From Xiphydria camelus (Eukaryota; Arthropoda; Insecta; Hymenoptera; Xiphydriidae), in NCBI GenBank assembly GCA_963678675.1, contig OY783193.1, forward strand, positions 7,061,394 to 7,125,393: 64,000 bases of DNA. The letters run 5' to 3'. The notes beneath the pieces are model-generated. The model did no database searches. It was not told the DNA's origin and saw only the letters and a program-made list of their open reading frames with translations. A program made the translations under genes and the position numbers. This document shows, one piece after another, positions 32,793 through 42,792 of this stretch (position 1 is its first letter; every line of letters begins with the position of its first letter).

Positions 32793-33101
32793 CACCGAGA
32801 AAAGTAACTCGTTTCAAATGACAAAATGCGCCTGATTAAATATATTTAGTTATTCCAACCAAAATACTAGTAAGTTTAACCAAATATTTAGTTATTGTAT
32901 TATACATACCACGCGAGACTAGACTTTCTCGTCAAGAGAGAAACTTCAACCGTTACCATCTTATTATTTATGAATTTTCTAGTTATTCCAACCGGAAAAT
33001 GGTCGGTTTAACCAAACAAATGGAGGATCTATATTTCACCAAACGATTTGATCACGGTCTCCAAGATTTTGGTCTGATTGACCAGGTTATTTTTCTCAGT
33101 G
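32793..33101 (+). mobile_element. Family A MITE, copy 8, with an inserted fragment
   Basis: The ends CACCGAGAAAAGTAACTCG and AGGTTATTTTTCTCAGTG are flanked by TA on both sides. The family order is present but is interrupted at about 32897-32978 by roughly 80 bp of foreign DNA. After that, CTAGTTATTCCAACCGGAAAA resumes the normal sequence. The right part with GGAGGATCTATATTTCACC is intact. Confidence 0.9.
32897..32978. mobile_element. Single arm of the 52081-type hairpin element, nested in family A
   Basis: The segment CTCGTCAAGAGAGAAACTTC through TTATTATTTATGAA resembles both arms of the hairpin element at 52081-52275, especially its right arm read in reverse. Only one arm is present here, so it is a partial insertion or a deletion product. 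Confidence 0.6.
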
Positions 33102-34402
33102 TACAAAGACCGTCAAAAGCGCGTCCAAATTCGCATCCCGCGTGCTTTTCCCTCCAATTAACTCCTAACAAAGCGGAGCACGAGAGATTCAACTGCACAC
33201 CCGCGCCGAACCTCTTGGGAGTGAATTTTGCAAGCTCTCCGCGGTGCGAAGTCACGCAAACGTAGGTACGTATACAAGACACGCGATCTTCCCGCGAAAG
33301 GAAATCTCCCGTAGGAAGCCTCGGGACGTGCAGTGAGAGACGAGAGCCTCGGGAGATGCAGCGAGGGACGAGAGACTCGGCGCCGCGCCGAGACGAGCCA
33401 CTAATTTACTCGCGCGGGCCGCTAGCAGCGAGAGGAGAGAACAGATTTTCCGATCCCTTTGACAGCAGTGGTTAAGTGCATTACGCGACAATCCCGTAAG
33501 ATTAACGGATTAATTTGGAGCCCCTGCGCGTAATAATTAATGATGGGACGGACCTGGAGATAATTCCACCGCTTCCCTCCCCTTCCTCCCACTCCGAAAC
33601 TACCTCGTCGTTCCACGCTGCAGGGGATCTGTACACGAATCGCGAGTGACGAGTGTGCTGCAATCGCAGACATCGTTCGATTTATAGCGACGGATTGTAA
33701 TACGAGTGGCGAGCGATAGAATTCGCTGTCGTATCTATATGTGAGCTTTTTTTTTGCGATGAGTGATATATATATACACCAGCGAGAGCACATAATAACG
33801 AAGTTGTCGTTTAGGCGAACCGGGGGAGCGGCAGCGCGAGCAGAGCGCGCGACGGTGCACCGTTGATTAAATGCGCGCCGGATTCGCTCGCGTGTACTCG
33901 CGCGCGCGCCTATACACCGGCGCACGGGCGAGATCTCGTGCGTGCTCGGGCGCGCGTGTGTGCGTCAAAAGGAATATCAACGGGTCCCATCTATGCGTGA
34001 AAAATGATGGTGATGTATCAAAGCGCGGGAAAGGGAGGGGGTCATTAATCATCGGAGAGACTGGCGGCCAGTGTCGCCGCAGCGAAACGAAATCCTCCGG
34101 GCGGAACCGCTGCTGCGCCAGGAAAAACCATCTCCGGCCACTAACCAAAACTCACCGTTCTGTAACCGATCCGGAATCGTGGGACGTACATATGTGGTCC
34201 GCGGCGCTGCGGAGCCTTCGGGGCGCGTACGAGAGTCGTTCTACGACGAGGACGCGCGCGCGCGCGAGTGGGTGGATGTCTGCTCGTCGAGAATCGATGC
34301 GACGAAAAAAAGAGGAATTCTAGCGTGTCAATGTGCGAGTGACGCACGGGTGCGCTTTCGCGCATTGGGAAAAACGATGTTTCGAAATACAGCGATCAAT
34401 CC
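33102..34402. other. CpG-rich block without a recognisable gene
   Basis: Frames of up to 167 aa (33422-33925, minus) and 150 aa (33871-34323, plus) overlap one another. Alternating CG runs occur near 33899-33908 and 34255-34266. No domain or RNA gene was recognised. Confidence 0.4.
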
Positions 34403-35143
34403 CAGAAAGTAAGAGGAGAAAACTCCGGGTAAGAAATCTAGTAATAATGCAGTTACGAATTCGGTGAACCCCTGTGTGATCACCAAGGGTCCGTCTGACC
34501 CAGACTTTAATTTTGAAGTTGATTACGCTTCTTTTTTTTACAATCATAAAACTCGCATGAGGTACGAACCTTCTTCAGACTTCAGAAAAAAATCGATTTT
34601 AAAACGGCCATTACAGAAGTATTTATTGCTTCAAAGTACCGTATCTCATGAGAATAAACCGTAGACTTTATTTTTAAAAAAATTTAAAAATAAAAAAATT
34701 ATGACACTTAGTGGAGCAACTCATTTTTCACGAATCTATAATACATACCTATATATACACGATCGTTTTTGAACGTGTCATTATCTCATTTCTTACGTTG
34801 ACACAGTGATTAGATATTCTACAATGTTCAAGGAATGTTCCATAGTTTGTCGGTCTAAATTGAACGGCTCTTGTTCATGTGGCTTTTATTTAAAAATTGG
34901 TTGGGTCAATTTAGCCCATGTGTCACCATTACGGAACTTTACGGACATATGACCATAGAGAGTTAAATAATATAATATAATGCATGAAATTTACATTTAC
35001 TTCTGTCAGACGTACATTCAAATCCTACATAGTACTATATACTGTACGTATAAATTCTATATAGGTAGTACAGTATTTAACCCCGAATTCATAACTGTCC
35101 CATCACTACATTTCTAACCTAGAGTTTTCCCCCATACTTTCTG
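34403..35143. mobile_element. TIR element of about 740 bp with imperfect 60-bp ends
   Basis: CAGAAAGTAAGAGGAGAAAAC at the left mirrors TTTTCCCCCATACTTTCTG at the right. The match continues inward through GGTAAGAAATCTAGT / ACTACATTTCTAACC and GTTACGAATTCGG / CCCCGAATTCATAAC. The interior is A+T-rich and holds no long frame. A further dyad TCTAAATTGAACGG / GTCAATTTAGCCC lies near 34853 and 34904, which could mark a nested or composite part. Confidence 0.7.
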
Positions 35144-35603
35144 TGATTGATTGATTGCTACATTCTGAAACATCCTTTTTCTCAGTGCGAGCATTTATAG
35201 GCGATCCGTGTGAATATGAGCGAGAATTTACACAGAGTCACGCGTGCATATATCGCGGTGCGCATTTAGTAGGTAGAAGAAAAGATTTTCGAGCGATTCT
35301 CTCCATTGCTTTCGAATTACACGAGGGTGGATACAGCGGTATAGAAGGCGCCTATAATGCGCACCTGCCAGTCGTTTCTTCATTTTTCCTCCTTTTCATT
35401 TCTGCCGATCGTACCTACCACTGGCGCACGCACGCACGCACGCACGCGAAAGAGGAACGACTTCCGGAGTTACCTATACATCGCGATAATAATTCAGGGG
35501 AAGTTTGCCGACGGCTTGGGACCCGCGACGATCGACGTTGACGTAGATTAATTAAATTCGTTGGGGCGTCAAAAAGGCGTGGATAATCTTCGCAAAATAC
35601 AGA

Positions 35604-35662
<59 letters not shown>

Positions 35663-35778
35663 CCGTGAAATTTTAATCGGGGAAGACGCACGGAAAACGG
35701 AGCTCGTTTTTCCTAATCATATTAATATCAAAATTTCGCTAATAATTAAGGTTCGATATACCTAGGTATCACATTCTA
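35144..35778. repeat. Unassigned sequence with a pure (CT)27 and a CACG microsatellite
   Basis: A perfect CT dinucleotide tract of 54 bp spans 35606-35659. About five CACG/CGCA tetranucleotides lie at 35427-35449. A 128-aa frame (35155-35541) crosses the second tract and has no recognised domain. Confidence 0.8.
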
Positions 35779-36012
35779 CACTGACAGAAATAATTGCTAG
35801 TGACAAAAAAACACGTCTTGAATAAAGAACGTGTGATCTTACAAATTTTTAAGAACAGAGATTCTTGGTTGAAGAATATAATATATTCTTGATACAAGAG
35901 TACGAACCTATCAAAGATTTTTTTGAACGAACAAAACCATGACTTGATCCTGGAATTATATCATGTTTTTAACTGAAGAAACATTTGTTTAGCTCTAGCA
36001 ATTATTTCTCTC
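35779..36012 (+). mobile_element. Family D MITE, copy 3
   Basis: The ends are CACTGACAGAAATAATTGCTAG and AGCAATTATTTCTCTCGGT, preceded by TA. The interior has GTGTGATCTTACAAATTTTTA, AGATTCTTGGTTGAAGAATAT, CATGACTTGATCCTGGAATTA and TATCATGTTTTTAACTGAAG. It is shorter than the copies that carry nested insertions and is probably close to the basic form. Confidence 0.88.
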
Positions 36013-37345
36013 GGTATAATGGTAATTCGATACTGACGTCTGACTCCATATCGTTCAACAATCATCCCCCCCCCCTAGCGAACTGTCGCTCGTCCATCCC
36101 TCTCGCGCAATATCAGCAAAGATGCGACCTCAAAATCGTGCCGCTACACCGCGCGACATGTCCGCGCAACCGCTGCACGATTAGTGTCATAATCGCCGAA
36201 GCGAATAGACATGCGGGTGGAAAAAAGTGGTACGCGAACGCACCGATAGCACCGGCGCGTCCCATTGTGTCGCGATTCTGGTAATGATAGGCAGCGGGGT
36301 TTTTACGCGGGGGATGAATGCAACGAGCGCGTGGCGACGTCGCGATACTCGTGCATCGCGACGCGACGCTGCCAGTGCGCGCGGCGGGCGTGTACGTACA
36401 CCCGCGCGTACACACGACCGCGCGCACCAACCCCGGCCTGGTGTGCGTGGACAGGGTCGTTGATATCATTATAAACGAGCCCGGGCGCCGGAACTCCACT
36501 CAATTTGTTTGATACCCCGGGCCTTTACATCCAGCGCCCCGACCGCCGAAACCCACCCCCGATCGCCGCCGCCCCTCCCCCCCGCTCCATCCGGTACGAC
36601 GCCGTACTTTGTCATCGTAATACATTCGGACAAAAAATTTCGATGAAATCTTCCCGTTCGACGGAGTGTCGCCGAACAAGAGGATAGAGGGAGAAAGAGG
36701 GCGAGTTTATAGGAGGACGAGCGGGGGTTGACGGTTATGTACGAGTGTGCAGGTGGCCCAACGTACGACCCTTCGCTTAAAAACCGTGATTTGCACATTC
36801 GAGTGGACGACTCGACGCGGCGTGGCCTTCGGGGGCGTCTTCTTGCTGAAATTGTCACCGTCGTCCCGAGTCCTCACCCCCTCCCCCACTGCCCCTCAAC
36901 GTTTTTCCCGTCATCCTCGCGCGCAGAGCTGCTACGGGGTGCGAGAGGGCAGTTCTTTCGTTGTCGAGAGGGCACGACGAGCCGCGGCGAAGGAGGTTTG
37001 TGAAGATATAGCGCGAGAGGGAGTATGGGGGAAATTTTCGAACGGCCGCACCGCTCCGAGCTATAAACCGATTCGCCTGGACGAGCTTACGATCGACCTT
37101 CGATGGGGAATCGCCCCGATTTCCCAGAGCTCGACTGCTAGAGTGGCCCCGCGGAGAAGCACATTTCCCCCTCTCTCTCGGCGCGCACGATTTTATACCG
37201 GAGCAAGGTTGGGTGGAGGGAAAAAGGGTAAATAGAGAAAAGAAGAAAAAGTCAAGGACACAGTTTGATCTCGGTAAGTACTTGTTTGAATTTCAACTGC
37301 TTTTCGTTTGCTCTCGTGGGCAGTAAACATGACTATTCGATATAA
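36013..37345. other. CpG-rich block without a recognisable gene
   Basis: A 10-bp C run lies at 36066-36075. Frames of 60-162 aa overlap on both strands across 36110-37235, again arginine- and proline-rich. No domain, RNA gene or transposon end was recognised. Confidence 0.4.
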
Positions 37346-37602
37346 TTGAAGGGGTTAGAAGCAAACGGGTACAAGTGCATTTTTATGAGAAAATGAGATA
37401 TAAGTACGGATTCTAAATGTTAAAACGGTGTGTTTACTTTTTAATTTCTTTAAAAACTTGCTCTGCATGGGTACAAGACTGACATCAAATTGATTTTCTG
37501 TTTGCAGCTAAAAACTACTGAAAACTTAATAACTTTGTGAATGCAGATTTTGAATATTTTCAGTTTATGCACTTATATCCCTTTGCTTCTAACCCCTTCA
37601 AT
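37346..37602. mobile_element. TIR element with TTGAAGGGGTTAGAAGC ends
   Basis: TTGAAGGGGTTAGAAGCAAA at the left mirrors TTTGCTTCTAACCCCTTCAA at the right. The next inner blocks GGGTACAAGTGCAT and ATGCACTTATATCCC also pair, giving terminal repeats of about 35 bp. The body is 257 bp, A+T-rich and non-coding. The target duplication is ambiguous because the flanks (ATAA and TTAC) are A+T-rich. Confidence 0.82.
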
Positions 37603-38998
37603 TACGACGCGAGTAATCGTTCTGTGCATACACTCGTACATATAGTGATTTATCGATTCTTATTCCGGCTATTATTGTTTGCTCAGCCAAGAAAATGAAT
37701 TTATCATCACTCGGGCTATTTATTTGACTACCTATTCGGGCAGCTGTCATGATTAATCGAAAACAAATTTTATGCGGCGTAGAAAAAATTATCATCACTC
37801 TTCCTAGAATCTATTATACAATAATTGAAGACCATAATGTACAATAGAAAGGCTAAGTGTTAAAAATACGAAAAAAAAAGTTATTCACGAAAAACCTCGT
37901 AATAGCTTATTAAAAAAAAACTCATAAATACTGAAATTTTAAGTTTTTAGCACTTATTCTATATCATGGTTTTCAATTTCTCTAAAAGAGAAATTGATTT
38001 GAAAGTAATTAATGTGAAAAATCTATTTAACGAAATTAGATAGAATCTCACACATAACAATTAAATTATATTTATAAGCACCTAATTGGCTTGAAGAATT
38101 CGATGTAATAAGCCACTTTCCTACAGCTGCTCGTATCTACCCCGAAAGAAAGAAGCAAAAAGGAAACGGGTATTGGATGAAAGAGAAAAAAGGACTAAAT
38201 AACCGGTATCCGTGTCTACCGAGCGACAGCTTATCAGATGCCAGTCATGTAAACCGATTTCGCGGATAACCCCAACGTCTAGCTCTGACGACGCCGACGA
38301 TGGTGAGTATATAATACAGAAGTAACATACCAAGATATACAGCCACTATATAGCGACGCGATACACACGTAGTGCGTCTAATAACGCGAATGAATGATGA
38401 TTCATGCGGCACGCGAGCGATTTTACGTCGTGTTCCTGTATTCTTTACCAACATAACGTGACGGGGGGAGGAGGGGCAGCGGGTCGAGCGGGGGGTAAGT
38501 GGGGGATAATATGCCGTCATTTGGTCTACGTGCAACAGGGAGCTAACTCCGGGCCAATCGATATATTAGAGGCGCCTCTATGGCTATATATCATACGATA
38601 TATACTCATATATGTGCCGCGTGTCGCGTGTTTCACCGGTACAACTGCCAACCCCCCGCTCCTCTCGCATTTCCCTCCGCGGTGAGCAACCCCTCCGTTG
38701 GGGAGGTACTTCGTTGCCCCTTAAAGGACTCGTCACACTTATTATTTTATTTATGTTTACACACTCGAGTCACGCTATATTCTCTGGAAGATACAAGGCC
38801 CGATTCACCCTCGAATTATTTGATGCGTGCACGCTCGGAAAAAAAAGAACAGAGTTCCGAAGAGGTCGCTCTATTTCGAGAAACTCTATGCAGAGAAAGT
38901 GGAGATGAAATGTAATTTGATATTAAGGCTGCAAGCGATAAAGTGGCTAATTTATTCAAGACATTTCTTCTTCAATTTGGCCTCCAGTCGAAGTCCAG
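37603..38998. other. Mixed block, no gene identified
   Basis: Positions 37610-38100 are A+T-rich. A weak dyad TAAGTGTTAAAAA / TTTTTAGCACTTA spans about 37854-37955. Positions 38100-38930 hold several overlapping frames of 70-111 aa without domains. Confidence 0.35.
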
Positions 38999-39000
38999 TA

Positions 39001-39878
39001 GGGTAGAGCAGGGCTTAAAGGTCCGCGGGTATAAAGGTCCACCATATATATCTAAAAAACTAGTGACGTATTATTTTTTCTAACTATACAAGCGGACAGA
39101 AGAGGTCGCGGGGAGCGTAACGAGGTATCGTTGGCAGTCGAGCGACGACGCTAACAGGAGATACATGACTGCGTCTCGAAATTTTAAGGAAAGTAAATTT
39201 TTTCATTATTATTCTTTTTAGTTCCGAGCAGTGTTATTTCGTTTACCGTGCCTAAACATCGTTTATTAGTATACGTTATTTCTTTGTTTTTCACGATTTA
39301 TTATTAGTTTAAGGCTAGTTTAAACGGTATTTTTTTAATAACCTCTAACAACACTTACACTCGGTTGGGGTCAAAAGGTCCAATATGGATAAAAGGTTCT
39401 ATATTCTCATAAAGAACAGTGTTGTTTAATTGTACTGGTCAATTGAGACTGATTAGTGATAAGCAGATACTTTGTTTTGTAATAAATACTGTTTAAATAC
39501 TTTGAAACTTAGAATTAAGAAAAATATTTTCTTTTGTAATAATTATTATAGTACTTATGACTTTTTCCTTGTGAAATGGAAATATAGTTTTGAAATTCAT
39601 TGGATGAAATATTGTTATTATTTCATAAAACCTTTTTAAAATTAAAATTAAATACTGGACCTTTTTACCCCTACCATGGGGCAAAGAGAGACAGACGACA
39701 AGGTCTAGAAAAATTGTAAAATTGCATATTTGTATTATGATAATTCAACCAAAAATTTGTGTAAACATGGTACGATAACTGTTTGTTTGATTACTGTTGT
39801 ATATTTTGATATAGTAGATTCCGTTTTCACAGTATAATTCTTAATAGTCAAATTGGACCTTTCAGCCCCGCTCTACCC
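39001..39878. mobile_element. 878-bp TA-flanked TIR element (GGGTAGAGC ends)
   Basis: GGGTAGAGCAGGGCTTAAAGG at the left mirrors TTCAGCCCCGCTCTACCC at the right, with TA on both flanks (38999-39000 and 39879-39880). The motif AAAGGTCC recurs near the left end (AAAGGTCCGC, AAAGGTCCACC), inside (AAAAGGTCCAATATGG) and as GGACCTTTCAG at the right end. It has no frame over 70 aa and is non-autonomous. Confidence 0.88.
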
Positions 39879-40116
39879 TACACAGTTTGACATCGAATTC
39901 AATTTTAGCATTAATTTTTTTTTATTACAGATTCGAAAAACTTAGACAAAATTATTTACCCCGTATTTGTTCATTCCTCATTTCCAGCCTTATCAAAGCT
40001 GAAAAACGATATTTGCAAAAGCAGCTACGTCATAGTCTAGTAAGATTATCTCCCTCGCACTCATTGCTTGGCCTTCCCTATAACGTCATACTCTTGTAGA
40101 GAGAAACGCACTTATA

Positions 40117-40410
40117 ACTTTGCAAATAGTTATTTTCGTTATTAGGGCGTGAAGCGCTGTTTCTAACGAGTGTGAAGTTTGCCGCACGAGCGAAGCGAGT
40201 ACGGCAATCACACTCGTTAGAACGGCGCGAAACAACCGAATAACGAATTCTATTTTTTGTCACTAAGTGTCAAATACGAGGTTGACGATTTCACGCACTG
40301 CGCATGTTATTTCACGCACTGCGCAACTTTTCACGAATTGGTGTGTGAAAGATGATTTCACATGAGTCGAGGACGCCCATGAAACCGAGTATTTGACACT
40401 GAGTGACAAA
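40117..40410. repeat. Compound inverted repeats with nested hairpins
   Basis: TCTAACGAGTGTGA at about 40160 pairs with TCACACTCGTTAGA at about 40209; the loop itself folds (TTGCCGCACGAGCGAAG / GCGAGTACGGCAA). Immediately right, TTTTGTCACTAAGTGTCAAATAC (40256) pairs with GTATTTGACACTGAGTGACAAAA (40411). Between them a 17-bp unit ATTTCACGCACTGCGCA occurs twice in tandem. Two adjacent short TIR elements, or one composite, would explain this. Confidence 0.7.
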
Positions 40411-40653
40411 ATAATTATTTTTTCAAACCGTTTCTTTTTCGTTTGTTATCGAATATATACTGAATTAAATTTTTTCTCGGTAAAAGCGAATTTAGAGGAG
40501 GGGTAGGAAAGATTTCATTTTTATCATAAGAAAAATACCGTTTCAACGATAAAAGAATTTTGCGCCCGGCGAGGAAATATTTTTCCAGGTAATAGATAAC
40601 TTGTGAGTTACTGAAGGGAAAGGCTTTGAAACTTACGCCGTCACCCGGAGCCG

Positions 40654-40745
40654 CGACAATTCGACGGGTGCAAATAGTAACATCGTAACTCGATTTTTCC
40701 TTCTTGTGAGTTACGATGTTACTATTTGCACCGGTCGAATTGTCG
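40654..40745. repeat. Near-perfect 92-bp hairpin (38-bp arms, 16-nt loop)
   Basis: The left arm, from CGACAATTCGACGGGTGCAA to ATCGTAACTC, is matched by the right arm, from GAGTTACGATG to CGAATTGTCG. Thirty-seven of 38 positions are complementary, and the single mismatch lies at the 13th base. The loop is GATTTTTCCTTCTTGT. CCG lies immediately outside both arms and could be a target duplication. It is either a recent foldback insertion or a transcribed hairpin. Confidence 0.85.
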
Positions 40746-41184
40746 CCGTAGTGTCGTCGTCGTGGTGCGTCTCTACCGCGAACTGATTTGCCTCGGAATC
40801 GCGCGCTTCCGTATCAGCCGGACAAAAGCGGATATACGCGCCGCTCGCCGCCCCCTCCCCGATAAGCCGGCGCGAAGAAGGAAAGGGATCCGACGTGGCA
40901 CGTAATAAATTACGCCCGGACAGCAATATAGAAGTTATACGTTAACGAATACCCGCGCGGTGATAGGGCGGCTGAAATAAACGAGCTCGCGCGACCTATT
41001 GTAATGAACGCAAAATTAAACGCAAATATGCGTGTATAAAGCGAGGAGACCGGCATGTATATTTTGCGCTTGGATCAGTATCGATTGAACAGCGGGGCCC
41101 TGAATGGCTGTTGTTCTGTTCCAAATTTCCAATCTCAACGATCCAAATGTTGCTTTTTGCAACAGAGCTACAAGAAAATATTAA
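40746..41184. other. Unassigned sequence
   Basis: CpG-rich from 40746 to 40990, then A+T-rich. Two minus-strand frames of about 70 aa have no domain. Nothing else was seen. Confidence 0.35.
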
Positions 41185-41186
41185 TA

Positions 41187-41671
41187 GGGTAGACCGAGGC
41201 GAATCGGATACCACACCGAGACAAATAGTTTATTTATAAATAATAAATGTTTGTCTGTATATGGCGAAATAAACATTTTATTGGAGTAAGTAAATATTCG
41301 TTAACTATTACGATATTTATTTGGTACAATTACAGTAGACCCTTTGAGGTAATCATTTGAATGAAATAAATATTTCAATATAATTAACATATACTTTCTT
41401 GTCCTAACGAAATATTTATTTCGCCGTATTTCAAATTGCATATATTAACTGTTAATAAACTGTTTTTTCGGTGCAAGGCGAGTCGGACCATAGATCCATA
41501 TTTCTCAAATTGTATTGAAAATGAGCATTTCGATCATTCGCATTACTTCGTTCCTCTTCAATGAAGTATCATATTACGAACAATCGAAATGCTCATTTTC
41601 ACCACGATCAAAGAAATATAAATCTATGATACGCGCGCGATTTGCCCTGTGATCCAATTCGCTTCATACCC
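41187..41671. mobile_element. TA-flanked TIR element (GGGTAGACC ends) with a central dyad
   Basis: GGGTAGACCGAGGCGAATCGGAT at the left mirrors ATCCAATTCGCTTCATACCC at the right, imperfectly, with TA on both flanks. Inside, GAAAATGAGCATTTCGAT (41518) pairs with ATCGAAATGCTCATTTTC (41583). The terminal hexamer GGGTAG is shared with the element at 39001, but the interiors differ. The element is 485 bp with no coding frame. Confidence 0.82.
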
Positions 41672-41673
41672 TA

Positions 41674-42329
41674 CAGTTTTTACCTCCAGTTAATACTATT
41701 AAAAGAATATTCCCAGTTAAAACTAATAATAATTCATCCGTTTATTCGTTCCTGATTCCTATAGTTATACAAATTTCACGTAAAAGATATACGACGTGTC
41801 CAACTTCACTCGTGGACCACATTTCTGTGCAATATTTTAAGAGAAAATGATAGTTATGACGTCTTTTTATTACCGCTAAGAAAGAAAGCAGAAAAGTAAT
41901 TATTCTCACTGGCTGTAGCCGTAATAGAAACTAAATCCCTCGAGTCTCTTAAGGTGAGGCAGGATCATTTTGAAACAAAGAGCAAGAGTGAGTATAACGG
42001 ACTCCTCTCCGTTTCTGGCCGGAAGGTGTGTGACGCGAGCACGATGAGATTCGTTAGTGATTAATACACGATCCACTCGCAGCGATTAGTACGAGGTAAT
42101 ACGTAGATAACCGCGCTCGTGCGAACATCTCCCAGGTATTCTCGCGGTGCGGTAAAGTGGTAATTGTCTGCACGCCGAGTCTACCTCGCTTCCTCGTACG
42201 CTATCGTGAATAACTAACGCCGTTCCTCCAGGTTACCCTCCGTGCAGGCTCTCCTCTCTGGAAATCTTTGCACTATTACAAGGATTGCGCGCAGCTAACA
42301 GATTCTATATAAAAACGCGAACCGTTCTA
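41674..42329. other. Unassigned sequence
   Basis: A+T-rich to about 41900, then mixed. No open frame of 60 aa or more, no transposon end and no RNA signature was recognised. Confidence 0.35.
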
Positions 42330-42792
42330 CACTGAGAAAAATAACTAGGTAGATTAAATGACGAAACGCATCTAGTTAAAGACGTTTGGTTATTCTAACC
42401 AAAATGCTTGTCAGTTGGACCACATGTTTAATTATTCCAACAAAATGTTTAGTTATTCCAACGAAACGTTTAGTTATTCTAACCAAAAAATGATCAATTC
42501 ACGAAGAAAAGGGATTAGTAAAAAATTATCGGAGAACCCGTGAATTTTTTCAGTTATCCCAGTAACAGGGCCCATCGAGGTGAAACTGCGACGAACTGTA
42601 AAAAGTACGCTGTGTCTATTAAAAAATTCAATGTTTCACCTCGAGGTGCCCTGTTCCTGGGATTCACTGCAAAAATTACTAATCCTTTTTCTCCGTGTTT
42701 AATCAAACAGACGTGGAATTCATATTTCACAAAACGGTTTAGTCATCGTCTCCAGAATTTTGGTTAAATTGATCAAGATATTTTTCTCATTG
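42330..42792 (+). mobile_element. Family A MITE, copy 9, with a nested TIR element
   Basis: The ends CACTGAGAAAAATAACTAGG and AAGATATTTTTCTCATTG are flanked by TA on both sides. Four reiterations of the AGTTATTC-type unit precede the break at 42500. The family sequence resumes at TTTAATCAAACAGACGTGG and runs through GGTTTAGTCATCGTCTCCAGA. It is the longest A copy because of the insertion. Confidence 0.92.
42500..42697. mobile_element. 198-bp TIR element nested in family A
   Basis: CACGAAGAAAAGGGATTAGTAA at the left mirrors TTACTAATCCTTTTTCTCCGTG at the right. An inner dyad also pairs: CAGGGCCCATCGAGGTGAAAC with GTTTCACCTCGAGGTGCCCTG. Comparison with GATCAATTTAATCAAA at 3442 indicates a TT duplication at the insertion point. 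The termini resemble the CAC(T/C)GAGAAAA ends of its host. Confidence 0.88.

Noticed and set aside
36747..37235. 162-aa frame on the plus strand
   Set aside because: It lies in CpG-rich DNA with competing frames in other registers and no domain.
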